From the IMG/VR virus record IMGVR_UViG_3300046642_000839, positions 1 through 43,016 of that record: DNA of 43,016 nt. One strand, written 5' to 3'. The stretch comes from a virus. Of the stretch, positions 21,596-29,155 are shown one piece after another. The notes beneath the pieces are model-generated. The model worked only from the letters and a program-made list of their open reading frames with translations, made no database searches and was not told where the DNA came from. The position numbers were made by a program, and so were the translations under genes. Numbering within the stretch: the first letter of the stretch is position 1; each line of letters opens with the position of its first letter.

Positions 21596-21732
21596 TTGTC
21601 CTCCTCTCTCTTCTCGTGCGTGGGCTGCGGAGTGGTGCGTCTGCGGTGCCGGCCGGTGGGCGCGACGATCGCGAGGAGCTTTCTCGCGCGGCTGGGCTGG
21701 CGTGGTCTCTCGCACGCGGCCGTCGTTGTCAT
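21592..21732 (-). CDS. 46-residue basic protein
   Basis: ATG 21732 lies in an ATGA junction and the stop overlaps the next GTG. The product (MTTTAACERPRQPSRARKLL...) is strongly basic with an acidic end (KREEDK). Its exact fit between overlapping genes is the main support. Confidence 0.5.
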   Translation of the reverse strand: MTTTAACERPRQPSRARKLLAIVAPTGRHRRRTTPQPTHEKREEDK

Positions 21733-21935
21733 CTGGCCTTGTCCTTGCTGGTCGGGAAGGCGAGGGAGTCGGCGAGCGCCGTGGTGATGAGCGCGGCGAC
21801 GGCCGCGACGGGCAGCCACACCGCGGTCACGGCCGGCCCGTGGAACGGGAGGCTCGCGGCGGTCGCGGTGACGCAGGTGATGGCGGCGGCGATCGTGTAG
21901 CAGGCGGTCGCGGTGAGGACCTGGCGCGGGGTCAC
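21729..21935 (-). CDS. Two-span membrane protein
   Basis: 68 residues with two hydrophobic spans (about 6-29 and 37-55) and a short polar end. GTG 21935 overlaps the preceding stop (GTGA). Unknown. Confidence 0.6.
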   Translation of the reverse strand: MTPRQVLTATACYTIAAAITCVTATAASLPFHGPAVTAVWLPVAAVAALITTALADSLAFPTSKDKAR

Positions 21936-22597
21936 GAGTGGCCGTCCTTCCGGGTGGCGAGGGTGTAGAAGCGGCGCCCCTTGTCCTCGTGGAGGACGAG
22001 GTGGCCCCACGCGTGGAGATCACGGAGGTCGCCGCGGGCCACGTGGCGGAGTCGTCCACCGGGTGCGTTCGGTGGGGAGAGCGGCGACTGGCGGTAGAGG
22101 TCTTGGACGCGTTTGGTGGTCCATTCGCCGCGGTGGATGCGGATGGCGTCGAGGAGTTGAGCGAGGCGTCCGGTGGGCCCGGGAGTGGCCGTCGCCGACT
22201 GCGCGTCGGTGGCCTTCTCCCGGGTCTCCTCGTGGTCAGTCAGGAGCCACTGCACTTGCGCCATGTCGCCCTTGCGGAGGGCCGCGACCCGGAGTCCGAG
22301 GACCAGCGCCCGCAGCCGCTGCAACTCCCCGGGGTACGCCTCGTCGTCCGGGGTCTGGTACTCGGCGATCTCTTCCAGCACGGTGATCGCGGAGTTCCAG
22401 CCGTCGCCGTACCAGACGGGCCCGGTGAGGGCGGTGCAGGTGACGGGGACGGCGCGGAGACGACCGATGGCCTTGGCGATCACCTCGGTGCGGTGGGCGT
22501 CGACCAGCTGCTCCGCGTGGGCGACGTCGTCAAGGGTGGCGATTCCGCCCATGCTGTCCTCGGACAGTGCGGCGATGATCTGACGGCGGGCGCTCAT
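21932..22597 (-). CDS. Hypothetical protein with winged-helix-like C-terminus
   Basis: 221 residues starting MSARRQIIAALSEDSMGGIA. The C-terminal part (RLAQLLDAIRIHRGEWTTKR through RDLHAWGHLVLHEDKGRRFY) reads like a winged helix: helix, helix, then a two-stranded wing. A DNA-binding role is possible. ATG 22597 overlaps the preceding stop by four bases; the upstream frame is Arg/Pro shadow. Confidence 0.65.
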   Translation of the reverse strand: MSARRQIIAALSEDSMGGIATLDDVAHAEQLVDAHRTEVIAKAIGRLRAVPVTCTALTGPVWYGDGWNSAITVLEEIAEYQTPDDEAYPGELQRLRALVLGLRVAALRKGDMAQVQWLLTDHEETREKATDAQSATATPGPTGRLAQLLDAIRIHRGEWTTKRVQDLYRQSPLSPPNAPGGRLRHVARGDLRDLHAWGHLVLHEDKGRRFYTLATRKDGHS

Positions 22598-23028
22598 GCC
22601 GTCCTCCGGTCCTGCTGCTCCGGAAGCGGGCTCTTCGCGAGGTGCACACGCGTCGCCCTCATCGCCGGGTGCCGGATCTCCGACGCACCCTTCGACCCGA
22701 ACCGGAACAGGACCCGGGCCACCTCGCCGAGCTCGGCCAGCAAACGCCGGACATCCGACATGCGGACCTCGACCTGCGCCGTGTCCATCCCCGCGACGTC
22801 CTCGACCTGCTCGACGGCCGCGTCCAACTCGCCCTCGCGGGCCACCCCGGTGACGACTGCGGCGAGTTTGTCGAGCGCGGCAATCACGTCGTCGCGGGTG
22901 TCTTCGTCGCCCCACCCGGCGACGAGCTGCACGAGGTCGTCGGTGCGGATCTGGTCGACGCGGAGGACACCGTGGAGGTGGTTGGCGCCGAGGCTGAACG
23001 ACAGCCCGGGCTTCTGGGAGTGGTTCAT
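22594..23028 (-). CDS. Hypothetical helical protein
   Basis: 144 residues (MNHSQKPGLSFSLGANHLHG...) with two long helices (about 45-65 and 85-105). It is coupled to both neighbours by 4-base overlaps. No known family. Confidence 0.65.
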   Translation of the reverse strand: MNHSQKPGLSFSLGANHLHGVLRVDQIRTDDLVQLVAGWGDEDTRDDVIAALDKLAAVVTGVAREGELDAAVEQVEDVAGMDTAQVEVRMSDVRRLLAELGEVARVLFRFGSKGASEIRHPAMRATRVHLAKSPLPEQQDRRTA

Positions 23029-23222
23029 CGGAGTGCGCCCTTCGTCGGAGCGGTGAGGAGCATGAGGAGCGCTGCCGCCGACAGCGGCGCTTGGCGCAGG
23101 CACTTCGGCGTGAGGTGCTCGGAGTTGACCAGCAGGAAGAACGGGACCAGCGACGTCCCGAACAGGCCGACCGCGAGGAGCAGGCAGGCGAACACGTCAT
23201 CCGCCGAGCTCTGGCAGCTCAC
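23025..23222 (-). CDS. Small two-span membrane protein
   Basis: 65 residues with spans about 8-32 (ADDVFACLLLAVGLFGTSLV and following) and about 46-58. GTG 23222 overlaps the upstream stop, and its own stop overlaps the next ATG. Unknown. Confidence 0.6.
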   Translation of the reverse strand: MSCQSSADDVFACLLLAVGLFGTSLVPFFLLVNSEHLTPKCLRQAPLSAAALLMLLTAPTKGALR

Positions 23223-24319
23223 TGGCCACCGCCCATCTCGGGTAGGTCCCGGCCGAGCCGCCAGTTGTGGTGGAGAGGCGAGTCGTGCGGGTCCTCACGC
23301 AGCGCGTGCAACGGGGCGATCCGCTGGGTGATCCCATCCGGCGACCCGGTCAGTGCCGCCCTCAGCTCCCGCATGTCCGGAGAGGCCGAGCCCACCGCAG
23401 GGAGGACCGCGTCGTACGGGCCCGGAGCGTCCGCCTGCGGGCAGTCCACGTCATGCGGCTCGCCACGGCCCGTGTCCGGGCACGTGCACCCGTCCTCGTC
23501 GGCCAGGTCGTCCGGGTCCTCGCCCGTGAAATCCGGGGGGCACGTGCACGGGGCTCCGGCCTGCACGACGGCGGCACAGTCGGGGTGGTGCTTGCGGATA
23601 CGAGGCGGCTCGGACTCGGCGCGGTCCGCGCGGAGGGCCTGCACCGCGTCGTCGAGCGCCTCGTTCGTCGAGTGCCGCTCCGCCAACAACTCCGCGACCT
23701 GGGAGCGCAGCTGTTCCAGCTCACCCCTGTCCTTGATCAGCGCGTCACGCCACCGCTTACGGCTCGACTCGGTGATCTCATAGAGCCCGCGCGCCTCGCG
23801 CCGCCCACGCTTCGCCGAGGCGAGCGCCAGCCGCAACCGCGCGTTCTCCTGCTCCTCTTCCCAACGCGCCAGGTTCGCCCCGGTCAGATCCTCCAAGACC
23901 TGGTCCAACTCCGGAGTCGCAGGCAGCGGAGACCGCGCCACACGACGCGCCAACATCCGCGCCTTCACCTGCTCGTCCGACGGGCGCTCCCACGCATGCC
24001 CCCCGACACCGCTGATGTACCGGCGGCCATGCGAACGCTTCGCCTCACCGCAGTGCGCGCAGCCGTTCGGCTCCGACACCCGCTCCCGCATCAGGTCCCG
24101 CTCGCGGCGGGCACGAGCCGCGTCGTTCCTGTGCTCAGACATGGCGTTCTGCAGCTCGACGACCTGAGACGCCAGCCGCTCCAACTCCGCCGCGGTCTCC
24201 GGCGACATCAGCAACTGAGCCGACTCCAACGCCAGCGCGATCCCCGTCGCCGTCCGACGGCCCTGCTCCATCGCGGCCTGCACCACACCGGCCGCCGAGT
24301 TCACCGACCGCGCGTTCAA
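23219..24319 (-). CDS. Coiled-coil protein with zinc-type Cys motifs
   Basis: About 366 residues. The N-terminal helix is followed by NGCAHCGEAKRSHGRRYISG, a Cys/His site seen in Streptomyces phage proteins. A long charged coiled coil (about 150-250) includes LARWEEEQENARLRLALASA, then CTCPPDFTGE and CTCPDTGRGE pairs. The start is uncertain: TTG 24319 overlaps the upstream stop (TTGA), while GTG 24304 is a second choice. No enzyme motif is visible. Confidence 0.65.
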   Translation of the reverse strand: MNARSVNSAAGVVQAAMEQGRRTATGIALALESAQLLMSPETAAELERLASQVVELQNAMSEHRNDAARARRERDLMRERVSEPNGCAHCGEAKRSHGRRYISGVGGHAWERPSDEQVKARMLARRVARSPLPATPELDQVLEDLTGANLARWEEEQENARLRLALASAKRGRREARGLYEITESSRKRWRDALIKDRGELEQLRSQVAELLAERHSTNEALDDAVQALRADRAESEPPRIRKHHPDCAAVVQAGAPCTCPPDFTGEDPDDLADEDGCTCPDTGRGEPHDVDCPQADAPGPYDAVLPAVGSASPDMRELRAALTGSPDGITQRIAPLHALREDPHDSPLHHNWRLGRDLPEMGGGQ

Positions 24320-24684
24320 CGGGTCACCGCCGCGGCGATCTCGTGCATGACCGAGGCGTCCGACGACTGGACCACCGTCACGAACACCGGCACGACCGGG
24401 AAGCGCGGCGAGTCCGACCACGTCCGAGTGGCCAGCGTCCACACCGTCTGACCCGACGGCAGGTCAACCGTCGTGACCTTCCCGCCCATCACGTACAGCC
24501 ACTCGCCGAGGACATCCATGTCCGTCGCCGTCACCAACACCGCGGTGGCCGTGGCCTGGTGCGCAACGTGCCCCGACGAGGGGAGCTCCTTGAAGTCGAC
24601 GGTCGTGCGGTACGAGAAGTCGTTCCGCTCCCGCAAGCCCTGCGCCTCACGGAAGGTGGTGGGTTCTGTAATCTGAGCGGTCAT
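24316..24684 (-). CDS. Hypothetical beta-rich protein
   Basis: 122 residues. ATG 24684 is preferred because GAGG lies five bases upstream, while the earlier ATG 24720 has none. The sequence alternates strands (VLVTATDMDVLGEWLYVMGG, KVTTVDLPSGQTVWTLATRT) and ends with a Val-rich segment. Function unknown. Confidence 0.65.
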   Translation of the reverse strand: MTAQITEPTTFREAQGLRERNDFSYRTTVDFKELPSSGHVAHQATATAVLVTATDMDVLGEWLYVMGGKVTTVDLPSGQTVWTLATRTWSDSPRFPVVPVFVTVVQSSDASVMHEIAAAVTR

Positions 24685-24772
24685 GGCCGCCTCACTTTCT
24701 GAGTTGGTGGGGTGCGCCATAGAGGGGTCGTCCGGGCCGGGAAGTCGGGACGGCCCTTCGGCGCGTGATGGG

Positions 24773-24964
24773 TCAGGCGGCGTTGGCCGCGGGCCGGACG
24801 TCTTCCGCCGGCCGGGGCGCCGGGATCTCGCCCGCGGGGTTGGTCATGATCCGGCGGAGTTTCTCGACGACTTCGTCGGTCGGCTCTGGTGCGAGTGCCA
24901 CTCGGGCGCGGATCGCCGCGACGGTCTCGGGGCCGAGGATCGCGAGGCGCTCTTCGCGGGTCAT
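24773..24964 (-). CDS. Small early protein after the Cro-like gene
   Basis: 63 residues: a helical N-terminal half (MTREERLAILGPETVAAIRA) and a Pro/Ala-rich tail. ATG 24964 overlaps the HTH gene stop (ATGA), so it is the second gene of the early transcript. The 88-base gap to the next gene contains an imperfect hairpin (24726-24757). Confidence 0.65.
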   Translation of the reverse strand: MTREERLAILGPETVAAIRARVALAPEPTDEVVEKLRRIMTNPAGEIPAPRPAEDVRPAANAA

Positions 24965-25185
24965 GCGGCAACCTCGATGGCGACTCGCTTGATGACCGTG
25001 CGCAGGTCAACGTCATATGCCTCGGCGAGGCGCATGGCCGAGTTCAAGTCAGGCTGCGTCTCGCCGTTGAGGATCCGGTACACGGACGATTCGGCGATTC
25101 CGGTGCGTCGGAAGATTTTGGCGCCGGTGTCGTCGCCGTGGGCCTTGGCGGCCTCGACGAGCTTGGGGATGTCCAAGCGGTACAC
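24961..25185 (-). CDS. Cro-like HTH regulator, first early gene
   Basis: 74 residues. The segment TGAKIFRRTGIAESSVYRIL, then NGETQPDLNSAMRLAEAYDV and DLRTVI, is an Xre-type helix-turn-helix. A near-perfect AAGGAGGT lies six bases before GTG 25185. It heads the early operon and faces the plus-strand HTH gene at 25443, whose recognition region is related. That arrangement recalls a cI/cro switch. Confidence 0.82.
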   Translation of the reverse strand: MYRLDIPKLVEAAKAHGDDTGAKIFRRTGIAESSVYRILNGETQPDLNSAMRLAEAYDVDLRTVIKRVAIEVAA

Positions 25186-25242
25186 GTAGTCACCTCCTTC
25201 GTGGGGTGGTTGGCAGGGGTCGTCGCTGGTGGAAGGCGATTC

Positions 25243-25427
25243 CTTGCTCACGAGGGAGACTCTGTCATGAAACACCCTCCCTCGCAAGGGAGAGTTCTGT
25301 CTGTAAGGTATGAATTTTTGCTAGAACGCGCATTCGAATACGGGTGTGAGCTGTGTTAATGCAGGTCAATGACTTGATCGCGACTCTTGCGCGGGAGGGA
25401 ATTTCTGGCTACTCCCTAACTAGGGAG
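25243..25427. promoter_or_regulatory. Lysogeny switch: CTCCCT-N4-AGGGAG operators
   Basis: Two perfect dyads, 25277-25292 (centre CGCA) and 25412-25427 (centre TAAC... read as AACT within a perfect TA-extended arm), plus a diverged copy at 25243-25258, lie between two divergent HTH genes. The interval is noticeably richer in A+T (25305-25345). I cannot assign -10/-35 elements with confidence. Confidence 0.72.
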
Positions 25428-25442
25428 GTAAAGTTCCGGGAC

Positions 25443-25889
25443 ATGACCGATGCGACCCCCACGCGCGCACAACGATTCGCTGCCATCGTCGTGCCAGCCG
25501 CCGAACACGCCGGCTACACCGGCCACGGCGCCAAAGCGCGCTTCGCGCGGGACACCGGCATGACCGACAGCAGCGTCACCCGCCTGTGGCAAGGAACCGC
25601 CCTTCCCGAGGCGCGGTTCTACGAAGCCATCGCCACCGCAACAGGCATCGACCTCAGAACTCTCCTCGTGGAAGGTGGCGTTCTGTCACCTGAATCTCTT
25701 CAGTCACTGTCCGAAACGGATCGATCGCAGGTAGGCTCTGGCCTCACGCCGGAGGAAGCGGCTGATCGGCTAGGGATCCGGGACGAAGTGGGGCGCCAGC
25801 TTTTCTACGCAACCATCGAGCGTCTTAAGCGTTTGCAAGACGACCCCGCCGATCACGCTGAGCCCGGAGGGAAAGCGGCACAGATGTGA
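25443..25889 (+). CDS. HTH protein, candidate immunity repressor
   Basis: 148 residues. The N-terminal domain has GHGAKARFARDTGMTDSSVT, then RLWQGTALPEARFYEAIATA and GIDLRTLL, closely parallel to the Cro-like protein at 24961. The C-terminal half (LTPEEAADRLGIRDEVGRQL) is helical and may allow dimerisation. ATG 25443 is preferred because the operator at 25412-25427 would otherwise lie inside the gene. It probably maintains lysogeny; this is inference from arrangement. Confidence 0.75.
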   Translation: MTDATPTRAQRFAAIVVPAAEHAGYTGHGAKARFARDTGMTDSSVTRLWQGTALPEARFYEAIATATGIDLRTLLVEGGVLSPESLQSLSETDRSQVGSGLTPEEAADRLGIRDEVGRQLFYATIERLKRLQDDPADHAEPGGKAAQM

Positions 25890-25902
25890 GGCGAGGGTGC
25901 GT

Positions 25903-26451
25903 ATGAATCTCACTGGCGGCAGACAGGCCACAGGAACAGCAGCACTGGCGGCCGTCGGGGGACTTGCACTCACCGTCCACGGACTCACGGGCGATCGGCC
26001 ACTGTGCTCTTTCAGCGGAGTCACCCTCGTCATGGTCGCGTTGACCGCCATCATCTTGATCGTGATCCGAAAATGGGTCACCGATACCAGTGATGAACGG
26101 CGTCTCCTCGCCGCATCCCAGCGTGAAGCCCAGGCTGAACGGGGCCGCTACCTCGCCGCGAAGGCGGCCCTCGTCAACGAACAAGCGCGCATGAGCAAGG
26201 ACATAGCCGCTGAACGCGCGGCACTCACCGCCCGGCTCAAGAGCGAACGTGAAGCGATGCAAGCCGAGTTCGATGCGGCCCTTGGTGAAGCTTCGGCCGA
26301 TGCGATGAACATCGCGATGTCCTGGGTTCATGGTGGAAAGTTCGCCCCGCCGCAGCCCCAGCAGGGCAACCTCATCCAGTTCCCTCACCAGCAGCCGCAA
26401 GGCCAGCCGCAGCGTGAGCGGTCGCTGGAGCACGGAGTCGTCCGGCCCTGA
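25903..26451 (+). CDS. Membrane-anchored coiled-coil protein
   Basis: 182 residues with two hydrophobic spans (about 10-27 and 38-57), then a long charged helix (SDERRLLAASQREAQAERGR onward) likely to form a coiled coil, and a Gln/Pro-rich tail. ATG 25903 has GAGGG five bases upstream, better than the GTG at 25897. Its 3' end overlaps the integrase 3' end by 80 bases, tail to tail. It may be expressed in the lysogen with the repressor. Confidence 0.72.
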   Translation: MNLTGGRQATGTAALAAVGGLALTVHGLTGDRPLCSFSGVTLVMVALTAIILIVIRKWVTDTSDERRLLAASQREAQAERGRYLAAKAALVNEQARMSKDIAAERAALTARLKSEREAMQAEFDAALGEASADAMNIAMSWVHGGKFAPPQPQQGNLIQFPHQQPQGQPQRERSLEHGVVRP

Positions 26452-28018
26452 ACCCCGGCTCCCCCAAGAACGCCAGCCGGATCCGCCCATCGTCCAACGC
26501 GCGCCGGCCGGAAGCCTGCGCCTTGTACAGCCGCACCGTCACGATCGTCTTGATGACCTCGCGCCTCTGGTCCAGCGTGAGCGCCCGCACCGCTGGCTGA
26601 CCCTCGGCCTCAGGGCGCCCGTTCCACACCACGTCAGGGTCGTCAGCCTCCAACAAGCGGAGCACCAGCGGCGAAACCCCCGTGAAGCTCCGCAACTTCG
26701 CCCGCGCGGCCTCCAGTTTCGGCTCCAGCTCCGACTCCATCGACGCAAGCGAGACGGCCGACAGCTTGAAGCGCCCCGCCTCCGCGTCGAACTCCCGCGA
26801 CATGCGGCGTGCTTCGGAGAGCTGTTCCTCGTACGCGTTGATCAGCTTCTGTGCCGAGGCGGCCATCTCCTTCACCTTGTCGTCCGCCGGGATCAGCGCG
26901 GACCGGGACTTGGCCTTGTCGCTGAACCAGTCGATGATCGCCTCTTCGACGTAGGCGTCGAGGCGGGCCTCCACGATGGAGGTGTCGTTCTTCTCGTCGC
27001 AGCACAGCCCGGGCTTCCGCTTCGCGTTCGGGGCGAGGTAGCGGAGGACCGCGTGGTCGCCGCACTCTCCACACAGGGCGAGGTACGACAGGAGGTGCGC
27101 CACTTCCGATCCGCGCTGCATCAACCGCGACGGGCTGGTGAGCATGGCAGTCACCCGGTTGAACATGGCCCGGCCTGCCGGGGTCTCCAACCCCTTGATC
27201 GGAGCCCACACGGCCTTGACGTAGGCACCCTTGTGGATCCGCTCCCCGAGGTACGCCCGGTTCAGAAGCATCGACCGGGCGAATGCGTCCGTCCACGGTT
27301 TGCCGTCGGGCCGCGCCGCGTCCGGCTCGGAGTTGAGCCAGCGCGTGAGCGCCCTCAGGGACTGCCCCATGTCGATGCGCTGCAACGCCTCGAACACGAA
27401 CGGCCCGCGGACGGGATCCTCGTCCTGCCCGGTGCAGCGCCGGCGCCCGGAAACGGTCTGATACGTGCGCACGTACCCGTACAGCAGCTTCCCGTGCGGG
27501 AGCCCGGCCTGCGCCTGCGAGCTGGCCGCGCGGAGGTTGCCATCCCGGATGCCCTCGGCTTCATCCTCGGCGTCGACGGCGTGCATGGCCGTGGCCTTGA
27601 GGTCGTCCCGGCGGGAGAGGTCGTAGACCTGCCCGTTGTAGCAGAGCAGGGTGTTCGTGTCGCGGAGCACCTTGCGGAGACGGACGTACGCTTCGAGGTC
27701 GCGGTAGTAGCGGCTGGCCTGGAAGGCGACGACGATCCGGCGCGTGCCCGACGGCACGGGTTCCGTGGCGATAGTGTCGATCAGCGCTTCGAAGTCATCG
27801 CGGACCTTGCGTCCGTGCCTGCTTGCGGAGATGTCGGTGTCGCTGAACTCGCGTGTCACGTGCCATTTGTGGCTGTCGCACAGCCTGCGGCCGGTTGCGA
27901 GTTGGTCGATGACGGAGCTGCCCTCGCCGATGGCGTCGTCGGAGTTGCGGCCGTAGAGCATGGCTTCGAACTGGACGCCGGGGATGACCAGGTGCAGGTA
28001 TTCGGGCGCGTAGGGCAT
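26372..28018 (-). CDS. int: Large serine recombinase (phage integrase)
   Basis: 548 residues. The catalytic domain has MLYGRNSDD (nucleophile Ser about 26), the DQ of SVIDQLATGRRLC, DISASRHGRKVRDDF and the SRYYRD arginine motif (about 105-110). The recombinase domain follows. A zinc ribbon (LCGECGDHAVLRYLAPNAKR through LCCDEKND, about 320-350) and a coiled coil (AQKLINAYEEQLSEARRMSR) follow. It would join attP to a host attB without supercoiling, and would need a directionality factor for excision. A -10 element seven bases before ATG 28018 suggests a leaderless message. Confidence 0.92.
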   Translation of the reverse strand: MPYAPEYLHLVIPGVQFEAMLYGRNSDDAIGEGSSVIDQLATGRRLCDSHKWHVTREFSDTDISASRHGRKVRDDFEALIDTIATEPVPSGTRRIVVAFQASRYYRDLEAYVRLRKVLRDTNTLLCYNGQVYDLSRRDDLKATAMHAVDAEDEAEGIRDGNLRAASSQAQAGLPHGKLLYGYVRTYQTVSGRRRCTGQDEDPVRGPFVFEALQRIDMGQSLRALTRWLNSEPDAARPDGKPWTDAFARSMLLNRAYLGERIHKGAYVKAVWAPIKGLETPAGRAMFNRVTAMLTSPSRLMQRGSEVAHLLSYLALCGECGDHAVLRYLAPNAKRKPGLCCDEKNDTSIVEARLDAYVEEAIIDWFSDKAKSRSALIPADDKVKEMAASAQKLINAYEEQLSEARRMSREFDAEAGRFKLSAVSLASMESELEPKLEAARAKLRSFTGVSPLVLRLLEADDPDVVWNGRPEAEGQPAVRALTLDQRREVIKTIVTVRLYKAQASGRRALDDGRIRLAFLGEPGFRAGRLRAPATAHAAAGLAAAGEGTG

Positions 28019-28024
28019 GCGCCG

Positions 28025-28030
28025 ATGCTA
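28025..28030 (-). promoter_or_regulatory. Likely -10 of the integrase promoter
   Basis: TAGCAT (28030-28025 on the minus strand) is placed so that transcription would start at the A of ATG 28018; there is no Shine-Dalgarno sequence. The -35 position falls inside the left arm of attP, so integrase bound to attP could shut its own promoter. Confidence 0.5.
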
Positions 28031-28040
28031 GCGAACTACT

Positions 28041-28088
28041 GCCATCCCTAAACAGACTTGTGGGTCCACAAAGTGGTTTAGGGGTGGC
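28041..28088. other. attP: Candidate attP with central GT
   Basis: An imperfect 48-bp dyad: left arm 28041-28063 and right arm 28066-28088 around GT (28064-28065). The inner blocks CTTGTGG / CCACAAAG and the outer blocks CCCTAAAC / GTTTAGGG match, and GCCA / TGGC extends them. Size, dyad symmetry, a two-base core and position 23 bases upstream of the integrase start are all typical of serine-integrase attP sites. Confidence 0.8.
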
Positions 28089-28321
28089 TATTGGTTTGGG
28101 TCCGGCTGGCCAAGAGGAGGGGCGTCGCAGACCTCGTCGACGAGCTCCAGCATCTCGTAGAGGCGGATGCGTAGCTGTTCGACGATCAGGATCAGGGACG
28201 CTGGATCCAGCTGTGCAAGGTCCTCGGCCCGGAAGGTTTCCAGGTCGCGACGTGCGTAGTCGATCTGGGCCTTCTGGATGTCGGTCAGGCGCGCTGGTGG
28301 GCGTGGGGGGTCTTCGTGCAT
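28088..28321 (-). CDS. Small helical protein beside attP
   Basis: 77 residues (MHEDPPRPPARLTDIQKAQI...) with two helices (YARRDLETFRAEDLAQLD and LILIVEQLRIRLYEMLELVD). ATG 28321 has AGGTG nine bases upstream; GTG 28333 is an alternative. Its stop codon is the last bases of the attP right arm. Directionality factors of serine integrases are small and diverse, and this is a possible candidate, but nothing in the sequence proves it. Confidence 0.65.
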   Translation of the reverse strand: MHEDPPRPPARLTDIQKAQIDYARRDLETFRAEDLAQLDPASLILIVEQLRIRLYEMLELVDEVCDAPPLGQPDPNQ

Positions 28322-28388
28322 GGGGGCTTTCACCTGATGCTGGGCGCGGGAGGGTGGGGCGCGCCAGGGTGGGCGGCCTACGCATGGG

Positions 28389-28524
28389 TGGTACAGGTAA
28401 TTGTGCGTTCAATATTTGCACACGCGCAATGACAGTTAACTCACATCACTCGAACGAGTGTTTTATTCGAAGTTGGTTGCGTTCTGGCCGGAACGCGATC
28501 TCGCAAATGTACCAACGATGGTAC
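28389..28524. promoter_or_regulatory. Intergenic control region with TGGTAC operators
   Basis: This A+T-richer interval separates the gene at 28321 from the Xre gene at 28559. It has a perfect dyad GTACCA-ACGA-TGGTAC (28509-28524, T/A extended on both sides), a half site TGGTAC (28389-28394), and a second dyad CACTCG-AA-CGAGTG (28447-28460). It probably binds the small Xre protein and controls both directions. Confidence 0.65.
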
Positions 28525-28558
28525 AGACAATGATCACGCCCGCCACCAGCGTGTATGC

Positions 28559-28792
28559 GTGCCCACCGATCCCCTGCCCGCCCGGGTACTCGCCCGCCGA
28601 CAGGCCATCGGAGACCACATCCGCGCCGCCCGGACTGAGCGGAAGCTCACACAGGAAAAGCTCGGCGAGGCGACGGGCCTGGACCGCAAGACAATCAACC
28701 GGATCGAGAACGGCGCGTACGCGACGAGCATCGACCACCTGCTCCTCATCGCCGACGCCCTCGACATCCCGCTCGCCGACCTCGTGAGGTGA
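28559..28792 (+). CDS. Small Xre-family repressor
   Basis: 77 residues with a complete five-helix Xre domain: GDHIRAARTERKLTQEKLGE, ATGLDRKTINRIENGAYATS, IDHLLLIADALDIPLADLVR. GTG 28559 has no strong Shine-Dalgarno. The palindromic operator 35 bases upstream suggests autoregulation. It could be a second immunity gene or control the neighbouring zinc-ribbon operon. Confidence 0.82.
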   Translation: MPTDPLPARVLARRQAIGDHIRAARTERKLTQEKLGEATGLDRKTINRIENGAYATSIDHLLLIADALDIPLADLVR

Positions 28793-28829
28793 CCCGCCGC
28801 AGCCCCAGAAGAACAACTGCGACGGGTCA
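28790..28829 (+). terminator. Hairpin that includes the Xre stop codon
   Basis: TGACCCGCCGCAG (28790-28802) pairs with CTGCGACGGGTCA (28817-28829) with one mismatch. The stem begins with the stop codon of the Xre gene. The region 28830-28933 beyond holds no gene I can support. Confidence 0.65.
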
Positions 28830-28933
28830 CGATGGCCACCCCGCCAGGCGGCCGTCCTCATCCCACGACCGGGTCTGCGACGGTCCCGGCCGGGCTTGCC
28901 CCCTCCGATGGGAACGAGGGGTGCTTCTGTACG

Positions 28934-29155
28934 TCAGCGACTCGGATAGTCCGGATCGTCTTCGGCCCGCGGAAGAACGGTGTCCCCCTGCGACCAGTGG
29001 TTGACCCAGCCGCAGAGCCCGCAGGCGTAGCGCCCGTTCAGGCCGTGCACCTGCGCACCGCACTCACGGCATTCCGTCGCCGTGATCTCGGAGCCGCCCT
29101 GCGCTGCGGCCGTGTCAGTGCGCGGCACGGCTTCCGGTGGCCATTCCTGCTTCAT
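28934..29155 (-). CDS. Zinc-ribbon protein (third of three)
   Basis: 73 residues; ATECRECGAQVHGLNGRYAC followed by GLCGWVNHW gives two CxxC knuckles 13 residues apart. ATG 29155 overlaps the stop of the 76-residue gene (ATGA). The fold may bind DNA, RNA or protein. It shares the C..CGA...C..CGW pattern with its neighbours. Confidence 0.65.
   Translation of the reverse strand: MKQEWPPEAVPRTDTAAAQGGSEITATECRECGAQVHGLNGRYACGLCGWVNHWSQGDTVLPRAEDDPDYPSR

Noticed and set aside
24726-24757. Terminator between the genes at 24773 and 24684
   Set aside because: The dyad is imperfect and short of flanking support; it is too weak to list as a terminator.
26330-28051. 573-codon plus-strand frame opposite the integrase
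   Set aside because: Shadow of the integrase gene: compositionally biased and it runs through the attP-proximal region.
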